Shown piece by piece: positions 1 through 7,454 of a stretch of DNA of 11,156 bases. The notes below the pieces were generated by a model, which did no database searches, was not told the DNA's origin, and saw nothing but the letters and a program-made list of their open reading frames with translations. The translations under genes were made by a program, and so were the position numbers. Origin of the DNA: Irpex lacteus (Eukaryota > Basidiomycota > Agaricomycetes > Polyporales > Irpicaceae); contig MQVO02000299.1 of NCBI GenBank assembly GCA_001986395.2, positions 1-11,156 on the forward strand. Direction: 5' to 3'. How positions within the stretch are numbered: position 1 is the stretch's first letter; every line of letters begins with the position of its first letter.

Positions 1-112
1 CGGTCAAGTGCCTTCAGACGAATACAAATCTGTAATGGCTCCCATGTCAAACTCCGTCAATCCATTGAACATGAAATAGTACACGATTTTGACCATTTGA
101 TGGATCTTTAAT

Positions 113-625
113 TCATTTATGCTCAACAATATCATCTACTATATATTCATCTTCAGGTACGTTTATGACATTATTAGATGATTTCACAATTGTTTTTTGT
201 GACAGTCTGATCCAATCATAAAGTGATACGTTTTCGTATATAGAGGGTCGATACATATAGTCAAATACAGGTGATATTCCTACGATACCTTTTTGTGATT
301 TACCCAATGCTAACTTTATTTGAATCTGTTGTGTTGTATCAATATGTGGAATGTTGGTATTTGTATTATCTGCTACATCTTCATAAGCATCCCTAACTTC
401 TGATACATACCGTTTCCAATAAAATCGCTGGAAGTTGTGGCTAGTATAATGATCTGGATGGCCCAATAGATACATTGAAGCCATAGGAGAGCCTATTTCA
501 CTCTTCGAAGTGAGTGAGTTTACCATCTTCGTGATTAATGACCGAGATTGTGTAATACGATCACGATCTACATTCTCTTGTTTTCCAGCTTCTCTTATGA
601 AAACAGTTTTAACAGCATCAAACAT
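113..625 (-). CDS. Helitron replicase, Rep tail segment
   Basis: This continues the Rep domain past the tyrosine motif. It begins MFDAVKTVF and includes ALGKSQKG-type and SPVFDYMYRP (about residues 118-127), then YENVSLYDWIRLSQK (130-144). A 'Y..RP..Y...LYD..R' block is the expected end of the Rep part, before the linker to the helicase. Its first Met is internal to the protein. It stops at 113-115. If one T of TTT at 116-118 is surplus the frame stays open almost to the left edge (about 35 more codons, to a TGA), but that tail does not look like a Helitron helicase to me. The helicase is therefore outside the window or missing. Confidence 0.75.
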   Translation of the reverse strand: MFDAVKTVFIREAGKQENVDRDRITQSRSLITKMVNSLTSKSEIGSPMASMYLLGHPDHYTSHNFQRFYWKRYVSEVRDAYEDVADNTNTNIPHIDTTQQIQIKLALGKSQKGIVGISPVFDYMYRPSIYENVSLYDWIRLSQKTIVKSSNNVINVPEDEYIVDDIVEHK

Positions 626-2348
626 AACATGAGTTTTTTAGCGGTGATTTAGTGATATAATCTGTGATATATTCTATAACCGAATTCATTGCAGTGCTTG
701 ATTGGAGATTTGTCACGTCTGTATTACATCTCATCAAATACGTTAACAAAGGTGTAAATGTATTGAGCCATGCTTCACCCTTTTTCAAAGTTAGTGCACC
801 AGTGTTTGAATTGACTGAAGTATGTGTATGCACCTCCCGTGGAAACCTAGCCTTACAGGTATCTACATAAGGAGGCTTAAAGCACTTTGATATATGTCTG
901 TGTCTGTTTGATAGGAACAGTAGTTTGTTTACTTCGGTTTGATACTGTTGCTGCCATTTAGTTGTATCTGTGCATTGTACACAAGACAAAAGTTTTTCTG
1001 AACAATAGGTCGGCATATAGGTCGGTAATGTACAAGTTGGTTGTAATTGCTCTGGGTTTTCTGTCTTCTGTTTAGTCATAATTTCGTTCATACTATCCAT
1101 GTCTGTATCTATGAATTCACCACAGTGTACCGACTCTAAATATTCCACCATTCGCTTTTGGAAGTCTGACGTTGGTTCTAATATTTTATCTCGTATTTCT
1201 TGAGGCGTCAGACTATGTTCTATCCATATCAACATATGCATATGAAGGGTCAACCGCCCTTGTTGTTCAACTGTTCCATAATAACCAGACGTTTTACCAT
1301 AAAATCCATCACGATAGTTACCATACCCTAGTACATGTTTAATAAATGTGTCTACCATGAATTTGAAAAATTTAGCACCAGCCACAGGACTATTTGCAAT
1401 TAGTCTCGCACGATCATCTGCATTTATTATCTGTGGATATATTTTCAGATTGTCAGAGGCGTAATACAATGCAACTGGATGATTCACATCAGCAGGTGCA
1501 AAGGTAATAAACCAACTGGGTGCACCAAGATAGCATGTTAATGATCGTATTTCATTTCGCATACGTCTTCGATTTGACATAGACCCATCAACATGTGTTG
1601 CGACATATTCAATATCATTCAGAAGTCGAAAACAGTCTTTCTCAGTCGCAGTTTCTGGAACTACATGTCCATTCTTGGTGCGTTCAATTAAATCTTCAAG
1701 CACATTCAGAGGAATGTTTAATAGACGTTGTACAACATCACCAAAATTTTGTTTCAATGTAAGCAGATAACCGCCATTGCTACTATTTTTTATTTGTTGA
1801 TGATTGAATGCTACCAATGAAAATATCTTATCATGTTGGAACCGTTTATCGTAATACAATAGCCAATTCTTTTTTCTTGTTGCATCACTAACAGTTTTCA
1901 TTATCCTATCATTGCCCAGTCCACCATAGCCGTAAGGGAACAACCATGGGAACATAGACGGATACAGCTGTGAGTTATTCCATATACTTTCTGGATCGTC
2001 TGCTAGTCTAATTGCCATTGCTTTACCAGACTCTCTCAAACGCTTCATGGCTTTGAATTGAATAGTCTTTTGATCATCGTTCTCCCAAAGTTCTGCAAGT
2101 TCATCACCTACTAGTCCATGGACAATTAAGGTAGCTTGACCCGATTGAGTGCTATCTTCATCTTCCACGGTGTGATCAGCAGTCGACTCGGATTCGTTGT
2201 TGTCGTCCTTTTCCTCCATTCTATAATCGACTATAACCGGAGGCGTATCTTCAGGATATTCTCGCAGATTATCATACGAGATATTCAGGTCGGCGTAGTC
2301 AATATGATTTAATTTCAGCCACTCCAATGCATGGGCCAACTCTGTCAC
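618..2348 (-). CDS. Helitron replicase, HUH endonuclease (Rep) domain
   Basis: This is the main open segment, 576 codons from a non-ATG first codon, so its left end is a frame break and not a start. ALEWLKLNH.DYADL and a long acidic linker (about residues 45-75) come first. LYPSMFPWLFPYG (129-139) opens the Helitron_like_N region. The HUH motif is L-H369-M-H371-M at bases 1236-1244. A Cys/His set follows: C449, C456, C459, H483, H485, C489, and C498 in DTCKARFPRE. The two catalytic tyrosines sit in EYITDYITK (Y560 and Y564, bases 657-671). All the key residues are present, so the nuclease itself is not visibly damaged. The frame stops at 618-620 just after YITKSPLK; the tail continues in the next segment if one T of the six at 634-639 is surplus. 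Confidence 0.85.
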   Translation of the reverse strand: MTELAHALEWLKLNHIDYADLNISYDNLREYPEDTPPVIVDYRMEEKDDNNESESTADHTVEDEDSTQSGQATLIVHGLVGDELAELWENDDQKTIQFKAMKRLRESGKAMAIRLADDPESIWNNSQLYPSMFPWLFPYGYGGLGNDRIMKTVSDATRKKNWLLYYDKRFQHDKIFSLVAFNHQQIKNSSNGGYLLTLKQNFGDVVQRLLNIPLNVLEDLIERTKNGHVVPETATEKDCFRLLNDIEYVATHVDGSMSNRRRMRNEIRSLTCYLGAPSWFITFAPADVNHPVALYYASDNLKIYPQIINADDRARLIANSPVAGAKFFKFMVDTFIKHVLGYGNYRDGFYGKTSGYYGTVEQQGRLTLHMHMLIWIEHSLTPQEIRDKILEPTSDFQKRMVEYLESVHCGEFIDTDMDSMNEIMTKQKTENPEQLQPTCTLPTYMPTYCSEKLLSCVQCTDTTKWQQQYQTEVNKLLFLSNRHRHISKCFKPPYVDTCKARFPREVHTHTSVNSNTGALTLKKGEAWLNTFTPLLTYLMRCNTDVTNLQSSTAMNSVIEYITDYITKSPLKNSCYV

Positions 2349-2507
2349 GATGGACTAATAACGGAGTCCGCTTGTATTTCTTAGGAGTGGGAGCTGTAGG
2401 TCCAACATAGACGATGGCCATGACCTCTTCAAAATCTTTCACCTTTGGAGGCAACGTATTATATATCATTCTGGTGGGTGCAGCCCGACATACAATATTT
2501 GCTTTTC
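2336..2507 (-). CDS. Helitron replicase, linker segment between two frame breaks
   Basis: This piece has no start codon of its own and is easily missed. Read on the minus strand from about 2507, it gives IYNTLPPKVKDFEEVMAIVY, then a Pro/Lys-rich stretch, then RTPLLVHRDRV. The last phrase joins the next segment (AHALEWLKLNHIDYADL) if one base of GGGCC at 2333-2337 is surplus. The phrase 'NTLPP...F..VMA..Y.GP..PT' followed by 'R.P..V.R.RV..AL.WL' is typical of fungal Helitron proteins between the N-terminal and Rep parts, recalled from family knowledge. Two frame breaks within about 170 bases bracket it. Confidence 0.65.
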
Positions 2508-2665
2508 ATTTGCATAAGCTTCGATTCACTTACTCGAACAATAGTTCTACTAACATTAATCTTGGCAATCAGTCTCTGCTCCATCCATGATAAGCCAGTT
2601 AATTCGGGCGGCACTTCTCCTAGCCATAATCCGTTAGCAAGTGCATTCATTGGGCATCTTTCCAT
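2459..2665 (-). CDS. Helitron replicase, segment before the Rep domain (NALANGLWLG block)
   Basis: This short segment carries NALANGLWLGEVPPELTGL and then a block reading LIAKINVSRTIVRVS. Both are the order and spacing expected just after the Cys motif in fungal Helitron replicases. The frame is lost near 2503-2506, where a run of four T on the plus strand appears one base too long; dropping one restores ANIVCRAAPTRMIYNTLPP in the next segment. The first Met of this open stretch is incidental. The segment is a linker in the full protein, with no catalytic residues known to me. Confidence 0.75.
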   Translation of the reverse strand: MERCPMNALANGLWLGEVPPELTGLSWMEQRLIAKINVSRTIVRVSESKLMQMKSKYCMSGCTHQNDI

Positions 2666-3218
2666 GTTTCAAGACATGTAAGCAATTTGAACATATACCT
2701 GTGCAATCAGGAGCAAGTACTGGTCCATTTATTGACAGCACGTCTTGAGATTTGCTTCTTCTCATTTGTCGTGTAGCCTCAGGATTATACAAGGGAGACA
2801 GATCAATGTCTGCGTCTGTAAGAGGAGTGAGATCTTTTGTACGGTTCAAACAGCCACAAGACGCACACCTACTTTCTTGTACATTCTCAAAATTAGAATC
2901 GCCTACAAAACCATTTACTATTTTCGCTATCTTATCTTCAGTAGGTGGAGAGGGAGGGAACCTCTTTGATGCACGCCATTTTTTACAAGCTTTTTGATGC
3001 GATAGTTTTGAACTGCTCTCCTTTGTCTCAGTAGTTCCATGTGCTTTGACCTTCATACGATGTTTACGAGAACGTTCGGTACTAGTAGAAGCAGTGTAGG
3101 GAACAAACCGTGACATGAAACGAGAGCACGAAATACACTGATGAGATCTGATACAACTCATCAGATCAGCTCGGTGCAATCCATGCTTACCAGCCGATAT
3201 GTTATGTAGTTTTTGCAA
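2634..3218 (-). CDS. Helitron replicase, Cys-rich N-terminal segment
   Basis: This 194-codon open segment continues the protein from the previous one. Around residues 21-31 there is a CIRSHQCISC cluster. A basic, serine-rich linker follows (about residues 45-90). Then come CASCGC (residues 118-123) and CTGICSNC (172-179), followed by LKHGKMP. The last motif, a Cys pair before a short Leu/Lys stretch ending in P, normally precedes an 'ALANGLWLG' block in fungal Helitrons, and that block does follow in another frame. The Cys sets look like metal-binding knuckles, an inference from spacing. The frame runs into a stop at 2634-2636; the correct continuation is reached if one G of GGG at 2652-2654 is surplus. 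The nominal first Met is only the first ATG in this frame, not a translation start. Confidence 0.75.
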   Translation of the reverse strand: MQKLHNISAGKHGLHRADLMSCIRSHQCISCSRFMSRFVPYTASTSTERSRKHRMKVKAHGTTETKESSSKLSHQKACKKWRASKRFPPSPPTEDKIAKIVNGFVGDSNFENVQESRCASCGCLNRTKDLTPLTDADIDLSPLYNPEATRQMRRSKSQDVLSINGPVLAPDCTGICSNCLHVLKHGKMPNECTC

Positions 3219-3420
3219 TAATTCTCAAGGTCTTTACAGGTATGTACTCATATAGGGAATGTAATGGTATATTTGCACAGACGTGGTCTCTGTATACTCC
3301 ATCATCGATAACGTAGTCCTTAAAGATGTACTGGTCATTAGGTAAACACGAAGGACTGATTATGTAGGGTAGCAGATCAGTATCCGACCAAATTCGTTGT
3401 GATAAACCTCCCCCGAGCAT
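3202..3420 (-). CDS. Helitron replicase, N-terminal segment
   Basis: The likely start is the ATG at 3420-3418, read as MLGGGLSQRIW. It is followed by a segment typical of the start of fungal Helitron proteins, with a PSCLPNDQYIF block and then IPLHSLYEYIPVKTLRIIAK. The frame remains open further upstream to 4116, but that part does not resemble a Helitron, so I place the start here. The frame stops at 3202-3204. The protein continues naturally in the next frame (KLHNISAGKHGL) if one base of the TTTTT run at 3210-3214 is surplus. Function is inferred from the family; no catalytic residue lies in this part. Confidence 0.65.
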   Translation of the reverse strand: MLGGGLSQRIWSDTDLLPYIISPSCLPNDQYIFKDYVIDDGVYRDHVCANIPLHSLYEYIPVKTLRIIAKTT

Positions 3421-4116
3421 GTCTGACCGCGTACGCTCAAGTTCAACATACGTTGGTTCATTGCATGCATTACGAGGGACCGTGTGATCCCAAGAGTACG
3501 AATACAACGTAACCTCCTTCAGATATGTCAGGAAATCGTGACGTCTGTGCATATTACGAACACATTTGAGTTTAGCTAACCGGGAGATATTTTCCACTGT
3601 ACGTACTGGGAACCAAAATAACGCCAGATGTTGACAGGAGTTTGCAACCGTACAGTGTATCTCGGGCTTATATCTAATTACGAGTGTTTTCAGAATTTCT
3701 CTATTACCGTTGAAGATCTCACGTTTAACGTATACGCATAACCTTGTACTGACGCACACAACATTGCAAGTCTTGGATATAGTTATTGCATACTGCACGG
3801 GTTTTTCATTTTTGGTACCCTGCTCGACCAAGCCCGTAACGGGCGCGAGATAGTTCACGGTACTCGCAATTACCGGACAGTCAATGTCAAGAGGTATGAC
3901 AGATTGGACGTTGGACGCTCTCAATGGAGTGTAAGAGTCAACTGCGGTAGTTTCATGAGCATTGTTACTACAGAAGAGAGCTCGCACCGTGAGGCTATAA
4001 ATGACGGTCGGCACCATCAATTGGGACAGCACGTAGAATAATACGTGAAACCATAGCATGTTTTTTATCGGTGCATACGCACGACGGTATCCTAAGTAGC
4101 GAGTATTAGCCCACAT
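3421..4116 (-). CDS. unrecognised open stretch upstream of the Helitron start, possible membrane protein
   Basis: A 232-codon stretch with no stop runs from an ATG at 4116-4114 straight into the Helitron N-terminal frame. I recognise no family. Residues about 19-44 (NMLWFHVLFYVLSQLMVPTV region) are hydrophobic enough for one membrane segment or signal anchor. The rest is rich in Cys, Val, Thr and Arg with no repeated motif. It could be a separate 5' extension of the Helitron protein, an older gene remnant, or a chance open frame. Against a real fused domain, the Helitron part has a good Met of its own at 3420. I see no intron signal that would remove it. Function unknown. Confidence 0.25.
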
Positions 4117-4128
4117 AATGAAGTTTGG

Positions 4129-4140
4129 CTACGTACGTAG
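4129..4140. repeat. perfect 12-bp palindrome CTACGTACGTAG
   Basis: CTACGTACGTAG is its own reverse complement. It lies 13 bases outside the ATG at 4116 and in the spacer between the Helitron and gene A. It could be a protein-binding site or a transposon end feature, but nothing ties it to either. A palindrome of this length can arise by chance. Confidence 0.6.
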
Positions 4141-4380
4141 TTGGTTTATTGCTAGTTACTAGGTCGTTCGAGTGAAGGTACGGGCAAAAGAAAGGTCAGA
4201 GTCTGCGGGCATGACCTCATGGTGGAGTAAATTCAATCTCCGGTTGATTCACACGCACTTCTCCATCTCAAGTTCAACGGATACCGGTTCGCGACAAGTA
4301 GAGCACAAAGAATACGTAGCAATAGAGCACTGGCAGTATAGTAAAGTACATCAAGCAGACCATTTCAAAGCTTATTACAA
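4141..4380. other. spacer between the Helitron side and gene A, no feature seen
   Basis: This stretch lies downstream of the gene A stop on the minus strand and probably contains its 3' untranslated region. I see no convincing coding frame, repeat, terminal inverted repeat or RNA gene. A plus-strand open frame crossing it has no ATG at its start and no recognisable content. The right edge of the Helitron presumably lies somewhere between 3420 and here. Confidence 0.5.
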
Positions 4381-7046
4381 TTATTGTCCAAATGGAGTAC
4401 CTAGCAAGCATACACTGACTAAAGTGAACCTCAAGTCTTTGTGAGTACCGAAGCCCTGACTGTAGTGGTTGTTGTAGATAAATGGCAAGGCAAGAAGAAG
4501 CACAAGGGAACACTGTGGGATTTCTTTTTGATACAGAGGAGCTTCAGCGAGACGGGCGTAGAACATATCCACGTCGTCGATATCGCTTGGAGTACCGTCA
4601 GGAGCAAACCACTGCCGCATATCAAAGACTGGTACTATTGGTAACAGTAAGACGACATGTAACTGAAAAATAGGCTCGTACTTACCTTCGTCAGCACACC
4701 GCAACCCTCCTCTGTTGATGATAGCACGCAACCGGTTATTGAGTTGCTCTGTCTTGTCACCAGAGACGAAACGATAGTCCACCGGGTTAACTCCTTGGGA
4801 CGTTCTTGTAGTTGGCGGTGCTGGTTTTTGCGAACGGGGTTAGCAGCCTCGGCAGGTGATACGTCTGTGTACAAAAAGATTAGACAGCGCATCGTACCGT
4901 GAATTAGACACATACCTTCAGACTTCATAGCTTGTGTATTGAAGTCCACGCTTCCATTCCACCCGGTGATGTGCATGACGTCGAACCCCATCAGGTGAGC
5001 GAAGAAGTTAAAAGCGCGAGGCCATTCCAGACAAGCAGGAGAGAAGGGAACGGCCTTGACCAGTGAACCACTGGACCCCAGTAACTTTGGATCGACCGTG
5101 TTGCATTGAGTGGCGCCACCAATGAAAGAGAAGCAAAACCTTCTCCTTAGGGTTGTCAACATGTGTGAAGTAATGACGTGTGCCGCTGCGAGAGGCGTTT
5201 GACCAGTCCGCTGAATGCATGGTGAACTTACGCCAGTCGGCTCGCACCGGGTTGTGGATGAGTTTGCCCATGGAGGGTGCAGTGACAACGTTAACTATGG
5301 CACTACGTGTGTTCACCGTACGTTAGTGGCGAATAATATACATACAAAAGGTATTAAACAACACATACCGTTCCTGGGGTGTATTGTCACGGATGTGAAC
5401 ACGGTGCAAGAACTCCCTGAGCCTGTTCACTGCAAGTTCGTGACCAAGGCAGATGACCTGGGTTGCAGCACGTCTAGTAGTTGTTAGCAGACATCACTGT
5501 TAACCGAGTTAACTAACTCACTCTAACAACGGTAAGTCCTTGTATGTTCCCGCGAGCGATGGACAGATATGTGCGCCAATATTGTCAATATTGAAAGAGC
5601 TAATCATATCTTCCATCGTGTCGATAGTCGGCGGAGGTTGTCGACGCGTAGATCCAGATGCTTTACGAGGGGAAGATAACCCGCTCTTATCCCTAGAACA
5701 TTAATGTAAGTACGGACTAGTCAGAACGATAGTACAGACGCACATTTTACCAGTGATACCTTTCAAAACTACAGAACTATGTCAGATCACGTCTAATATC
5801 TAAGGAAAACGTGTGACTCACGTGTCTCGGGTACGTCGTCTTGAGCATCATCGTCATCTTCACTCGAATCTTCAATACGTTTCAGATTCTTCTTTCTGCA
5901 GGGGCGTTGTAAGTAGGTTGAACACATAACAAAAGAAATCAGCACATACAGAGGTTTAACAGGCGTAACGGGAGGCGAATCGTTGTCGTAGGGGGTGGCA
6001 GGTTGCTCGTCACTGCTGATTTCCAAGATGTTGTCCCATGACGAGGGGTGTAAGGTCCCAGGATGTTTAAACTTGTGGTCGACGTACGTGACTGGTGAAT
6101 AGTTGGAAGGCTTAGCCTTATTCCGAGAGGACGACGAAGTCGGAGCTGAGTAACGATCTGCTCGCTGTTTTCCTTTATTCTTGGACGGGGTGACACTGAA
6201 TGTTATAAGATAGGTCAGACGTTGTATATATAGACGACAACATGAACATACGGAGGTGGTGTCTCATTATCTTCGCCCTCATCCCCTTCGCTTTTCTCCT
6301 CCGGCCTACGATTATGCTTAGTTTGATAATACCACAGAATTCCAGAATCATCGTACCTCGACGGCTGGTCGGAGGGCCAAGGGACTTCCGGAGACATACT
6401 TCTCAGCCTGTGGTACATCACCGTGAGCAGATAAGACAGCCGTAGCAGGTTTACTGACCTCTGTTGAACATCTTCCTCGGATTCACTGCTAGCTTCACAT
6501 GGGTCTAAGTCCATGTTGGCCTCGGAATCACAATAAATTGGGGACGAACGATCTTGTCTAATTTGCAGTGGTTAGTATAAGCACGCCGTGCAACAGTTAG
6601 CCACGTACTTTGCACGTCTTGCCCGCTTCACTTCCTTCACATCGGGAACCACCACTGCAACGGTTTTTACGTCTGTTCGTGTGTGTTATCGACTGCTGGA
6701 ATAGGCCCCCTGAAGTATGTACTCACGGACTGCGTCGAGGCCCTGTGCTTTGCACTGCGCTGGTAGGTAACTCGTCCTCTTCCGGATTCGAAGACTGGGG
6801 CATGTTTTTTCGAGCTAACAAAACACAGGAGTGTATAAGGAGGATGTAAATCTGTAGATAGGAAAGGGACATACTGCTTCCTACGTGGAGACAGGGAGAC
6901 CGAGCGAGGTTTCGCTGGGCGGCCACTATAAACCAGTGTAAGGTGTGTACACGATTAACCTCAAGATAGGACACAAACCGTTTGACTTCGCTCGTAGACG
7001 AACGTTTCTTGCGAGGAGAAGATTGGGTCGATTTACCACTGGGCAT
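4381..7046 (-). CDS. gene A: intron-rich unknown nuclear-type protein
   Basis: I recognise no family. The best model has 12 exons: 7046-6885, 6814-6727, 6654-6609, 6557-6459, 6407-6252, 6195-5950, 5895-5822, 5692-5522, 5473-5369, 5302-4916, 4864-4686, 4634-4381, about 650 residues. Most junctions keep phase without adjustment, which supports the model. The N-terminus is basic (SPRKKRSSTSEVKR), like a nuclear signal. The middle is acidic and serine-rich (ASSESEEDV, EDSSEDDDDAQDD) with Lys/Arg patches. The C-terminal third is globular: FNIDNIGAHICPSLAG, then HSADWSNASRSGTRHYF, FNFFAHLMGFDVMHITGWNG, and VDYRFVSGDKTEQLNNRLRA. Frame is lost near 5135-5138 (AAAA), probably twice in 4864-4686, and at 5822/5692. 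The last exon may instead end at 4431 if another base is surplus. It diverges from gene B. An untested reading is a DNA-acting factor of a mobile element. Confidence 0.7.
4635..4685 (-). other. intron in gene A (representative)
   Basis: GTAAGTACG donor and CCAATAG acceptor, 51 bases. It is one of a series of near-identical size: 4865-4915 (51), 5303-5368 (66), 5474-5521 (48), 5896-5949 (54), 6196-6251 (56), 6408-6458 (51), 6558-6608 (51), 6655-6726 (72) and 6815-6884 (70). The intron 6558-6608 has a textbook TACTAAC branch site 11 bases before its acceptor. Sizes and signals are typical of basidiomycete introns. Confidence 0.75.
5693..5821 (-). other. long, phase-inconsistent intron in gene A
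   Basis: GTGAGTCAC donor and TTCTAG acceptor, 129 bases, about twice the size of its neighbours. The flanking exons are clearly coding (an acidic SEDDDDAQDD stretch before, SGLSSPRKASG after), but the junction is one base short of joining them in frame. A better-looking GTATCACTGG donor lies inside, about 67 bases from the acceptor. Two introns around a micro-exon are possible, though none I tried restores the frame without a stop. A missing base in the sequence is the alternative. Confidence 0.45.
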
Positions 7047-7144
7047 AGTATCGAGGGAAGAGGTTAAGAGAAAAGCGCGAAGGTTTAGAACTGAACTGAA
7101 CAAGGGGAGAGAGAGAAAGAGAAAGAGAGGAAACATATGAGAAA
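7047..7144. promoter_or_regulatory. shared divergent promoter region with GA/CT tract
   Basis: About 98 bases separate the gene A start (ATG at 7046-7044, minus) from the first candidate ATG for gene B (7145-7147, plus). Bases about 7104-7130 are almost pure purine on the plus strand (GAGAGAGAAAGAGAAAGAGAGG) and so pyrimidine-rich towards gene A. CT-rich tracts just upstream of the transcription start are common in fungal promoters lacking a TATA box. The arrangement suggests one bidirectional promoter, but only if the gene B start is really here. Confidence 0.45.
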
Positions 7145-7248
7145 ATGGAATGGGTTGGTTCGCTTCTTGAAACAGATAGTCAAAAGTCGAAAGTACGACG
7201 TCTTCTTAAATCTGCCCCATATTTTGAAGAACTGCTGCCTCAAACACA
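7145..7248 (+). CDS. possible first exon of gene B
   Basis: From ATG 7145 the frame reads MEWVGSLLETDSQKSKVRRL and continues to FEELLPQTQ, a plausible amphipathic protein start, then meets a GTACGT donor at 7249. A second ATG at 7137 opens a different frame that also stays open but looks less like protein. The link to the firmly coding part of gene B (from about 7650) is not proven: the following 340 bases contain several possible acceptors and no clean frame. It might belong to a separate short transcript. Confidence 0.3.
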
Positions 7249-7286
7249 GTACGTTCCACCCCATTTTTGTTATGACTTCATACTCC

Positions 7287-7319
7287 ATCGCGTAGAATGA
7301 ATAAAATTGACTACGCGAT
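7287..7319. repeat. perfect 9-bp inverted repeat (hairpin)
   Basis: ATCGCGTAG at 7287-7295 is matched by CTACGCGAT at 7311-7319, with a 15-base AT-rich loop. The stem is G/C-balanced in otherwise AT-rich surroundings. It could be a transcript terminator-like stem, an operator, or a transposon terminal hairpin. On neither strand is it followed at the usual distance by CTRR, so the Helitron 3' end reading is weak. Confidence 0.7.
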
Positions 7320-7446
7320 CAGCGAATAGAACACAGATGATGTCAATATCTTACCAAGCAATTGAAACAGTAATGCCAAGCAATCCGTACGGCGTACAGC
7401 ATTCGCTTGCAAGCCCTTGGACGTTGACCACCGTTTCTAACAGAGC

Positions 7447-7454
7447 TATAAATA
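7447..7454 (+). promoter_or_regulatory. TATA-box-like sequence TATAAATA
   Basis: TATAAATA lies 17 bases before an ATG at 7471, too close for that ATG to be the start of a normally spaced transcript. It could drive a shorter gene B transcript using a later ATG, such as the one at 7762. AT-rich eight-base matches are frequent, so this is weak evidence. Confidence 0.25.

Larger units (their letters stand above)
1..3420 (-). mobile_element. Helitron (rolling-circle transposon), partial, frame-interrupted
   Basis: The minus strand from about 3420 down to about 113 encodes, across several frames, one collinear fungal Helitron replicase. The order is an N-terminal region, a Cys-rich segment, the block before the Rep domain, a Rep endonuclease with an HxH motif and a paired-tyrosine motif, then the downstream Rep tail. 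In this family the HUH nuclease nicks and rejoins single-stranded DNA, and a PIF1-type helicase unwinds it. Here the helicase is absent: coding similarity fades near 113 and the window ends, so it may lie beyond base 1 or be lost. At least five frame changes interrupt the protein, each explained by one extra base in a short homopolymer. No certain 5'-TC end or 3' hairpin/CTRR end was found, so the boundaries are unknown. Sampled 60-base blocks here (121-180 and 1741-1800) are G+C-poor, 18 of 60 each by hand count. Confidence 0.85.

Noticed and set aside
664..870. Plus-strand 68-codon open frame
   Set aside because: Antisense shadow of the Helitron Rep domain, which has recognisable catalytic motifs on the minus strand.
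4172..4444. Plus-strand 90-codon open frame
   Set aside because: It starts at a non-ATG codon, overlaps the 3' end of gene A and shows no protein-like pattern.
4381..5302. Gene A as a TET/JBP-type dioxygenase or KDZ transposase
   Set aside because: These are common companions in mushroom transposons, but I could not identify the HxD...H iron-binding set or KDZ hallmark motifs with confidence.
7287..7319. Hairpin as the 3' end of the Helitron
   Set aside because: No CTRR follows at the usual 10-12 bases on either strand, and it lies beyond gene A, about 3.9 kb upstream of the Helitron start in the element's own orientation.
7353..7385. Direct repeat CCAAGCAAT, two copies about 24 bases apart
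   Set aside because: Only nine bases, two copies, no third unit or spacer pattern; not a CRISPR or a convincing transposon target duplication.
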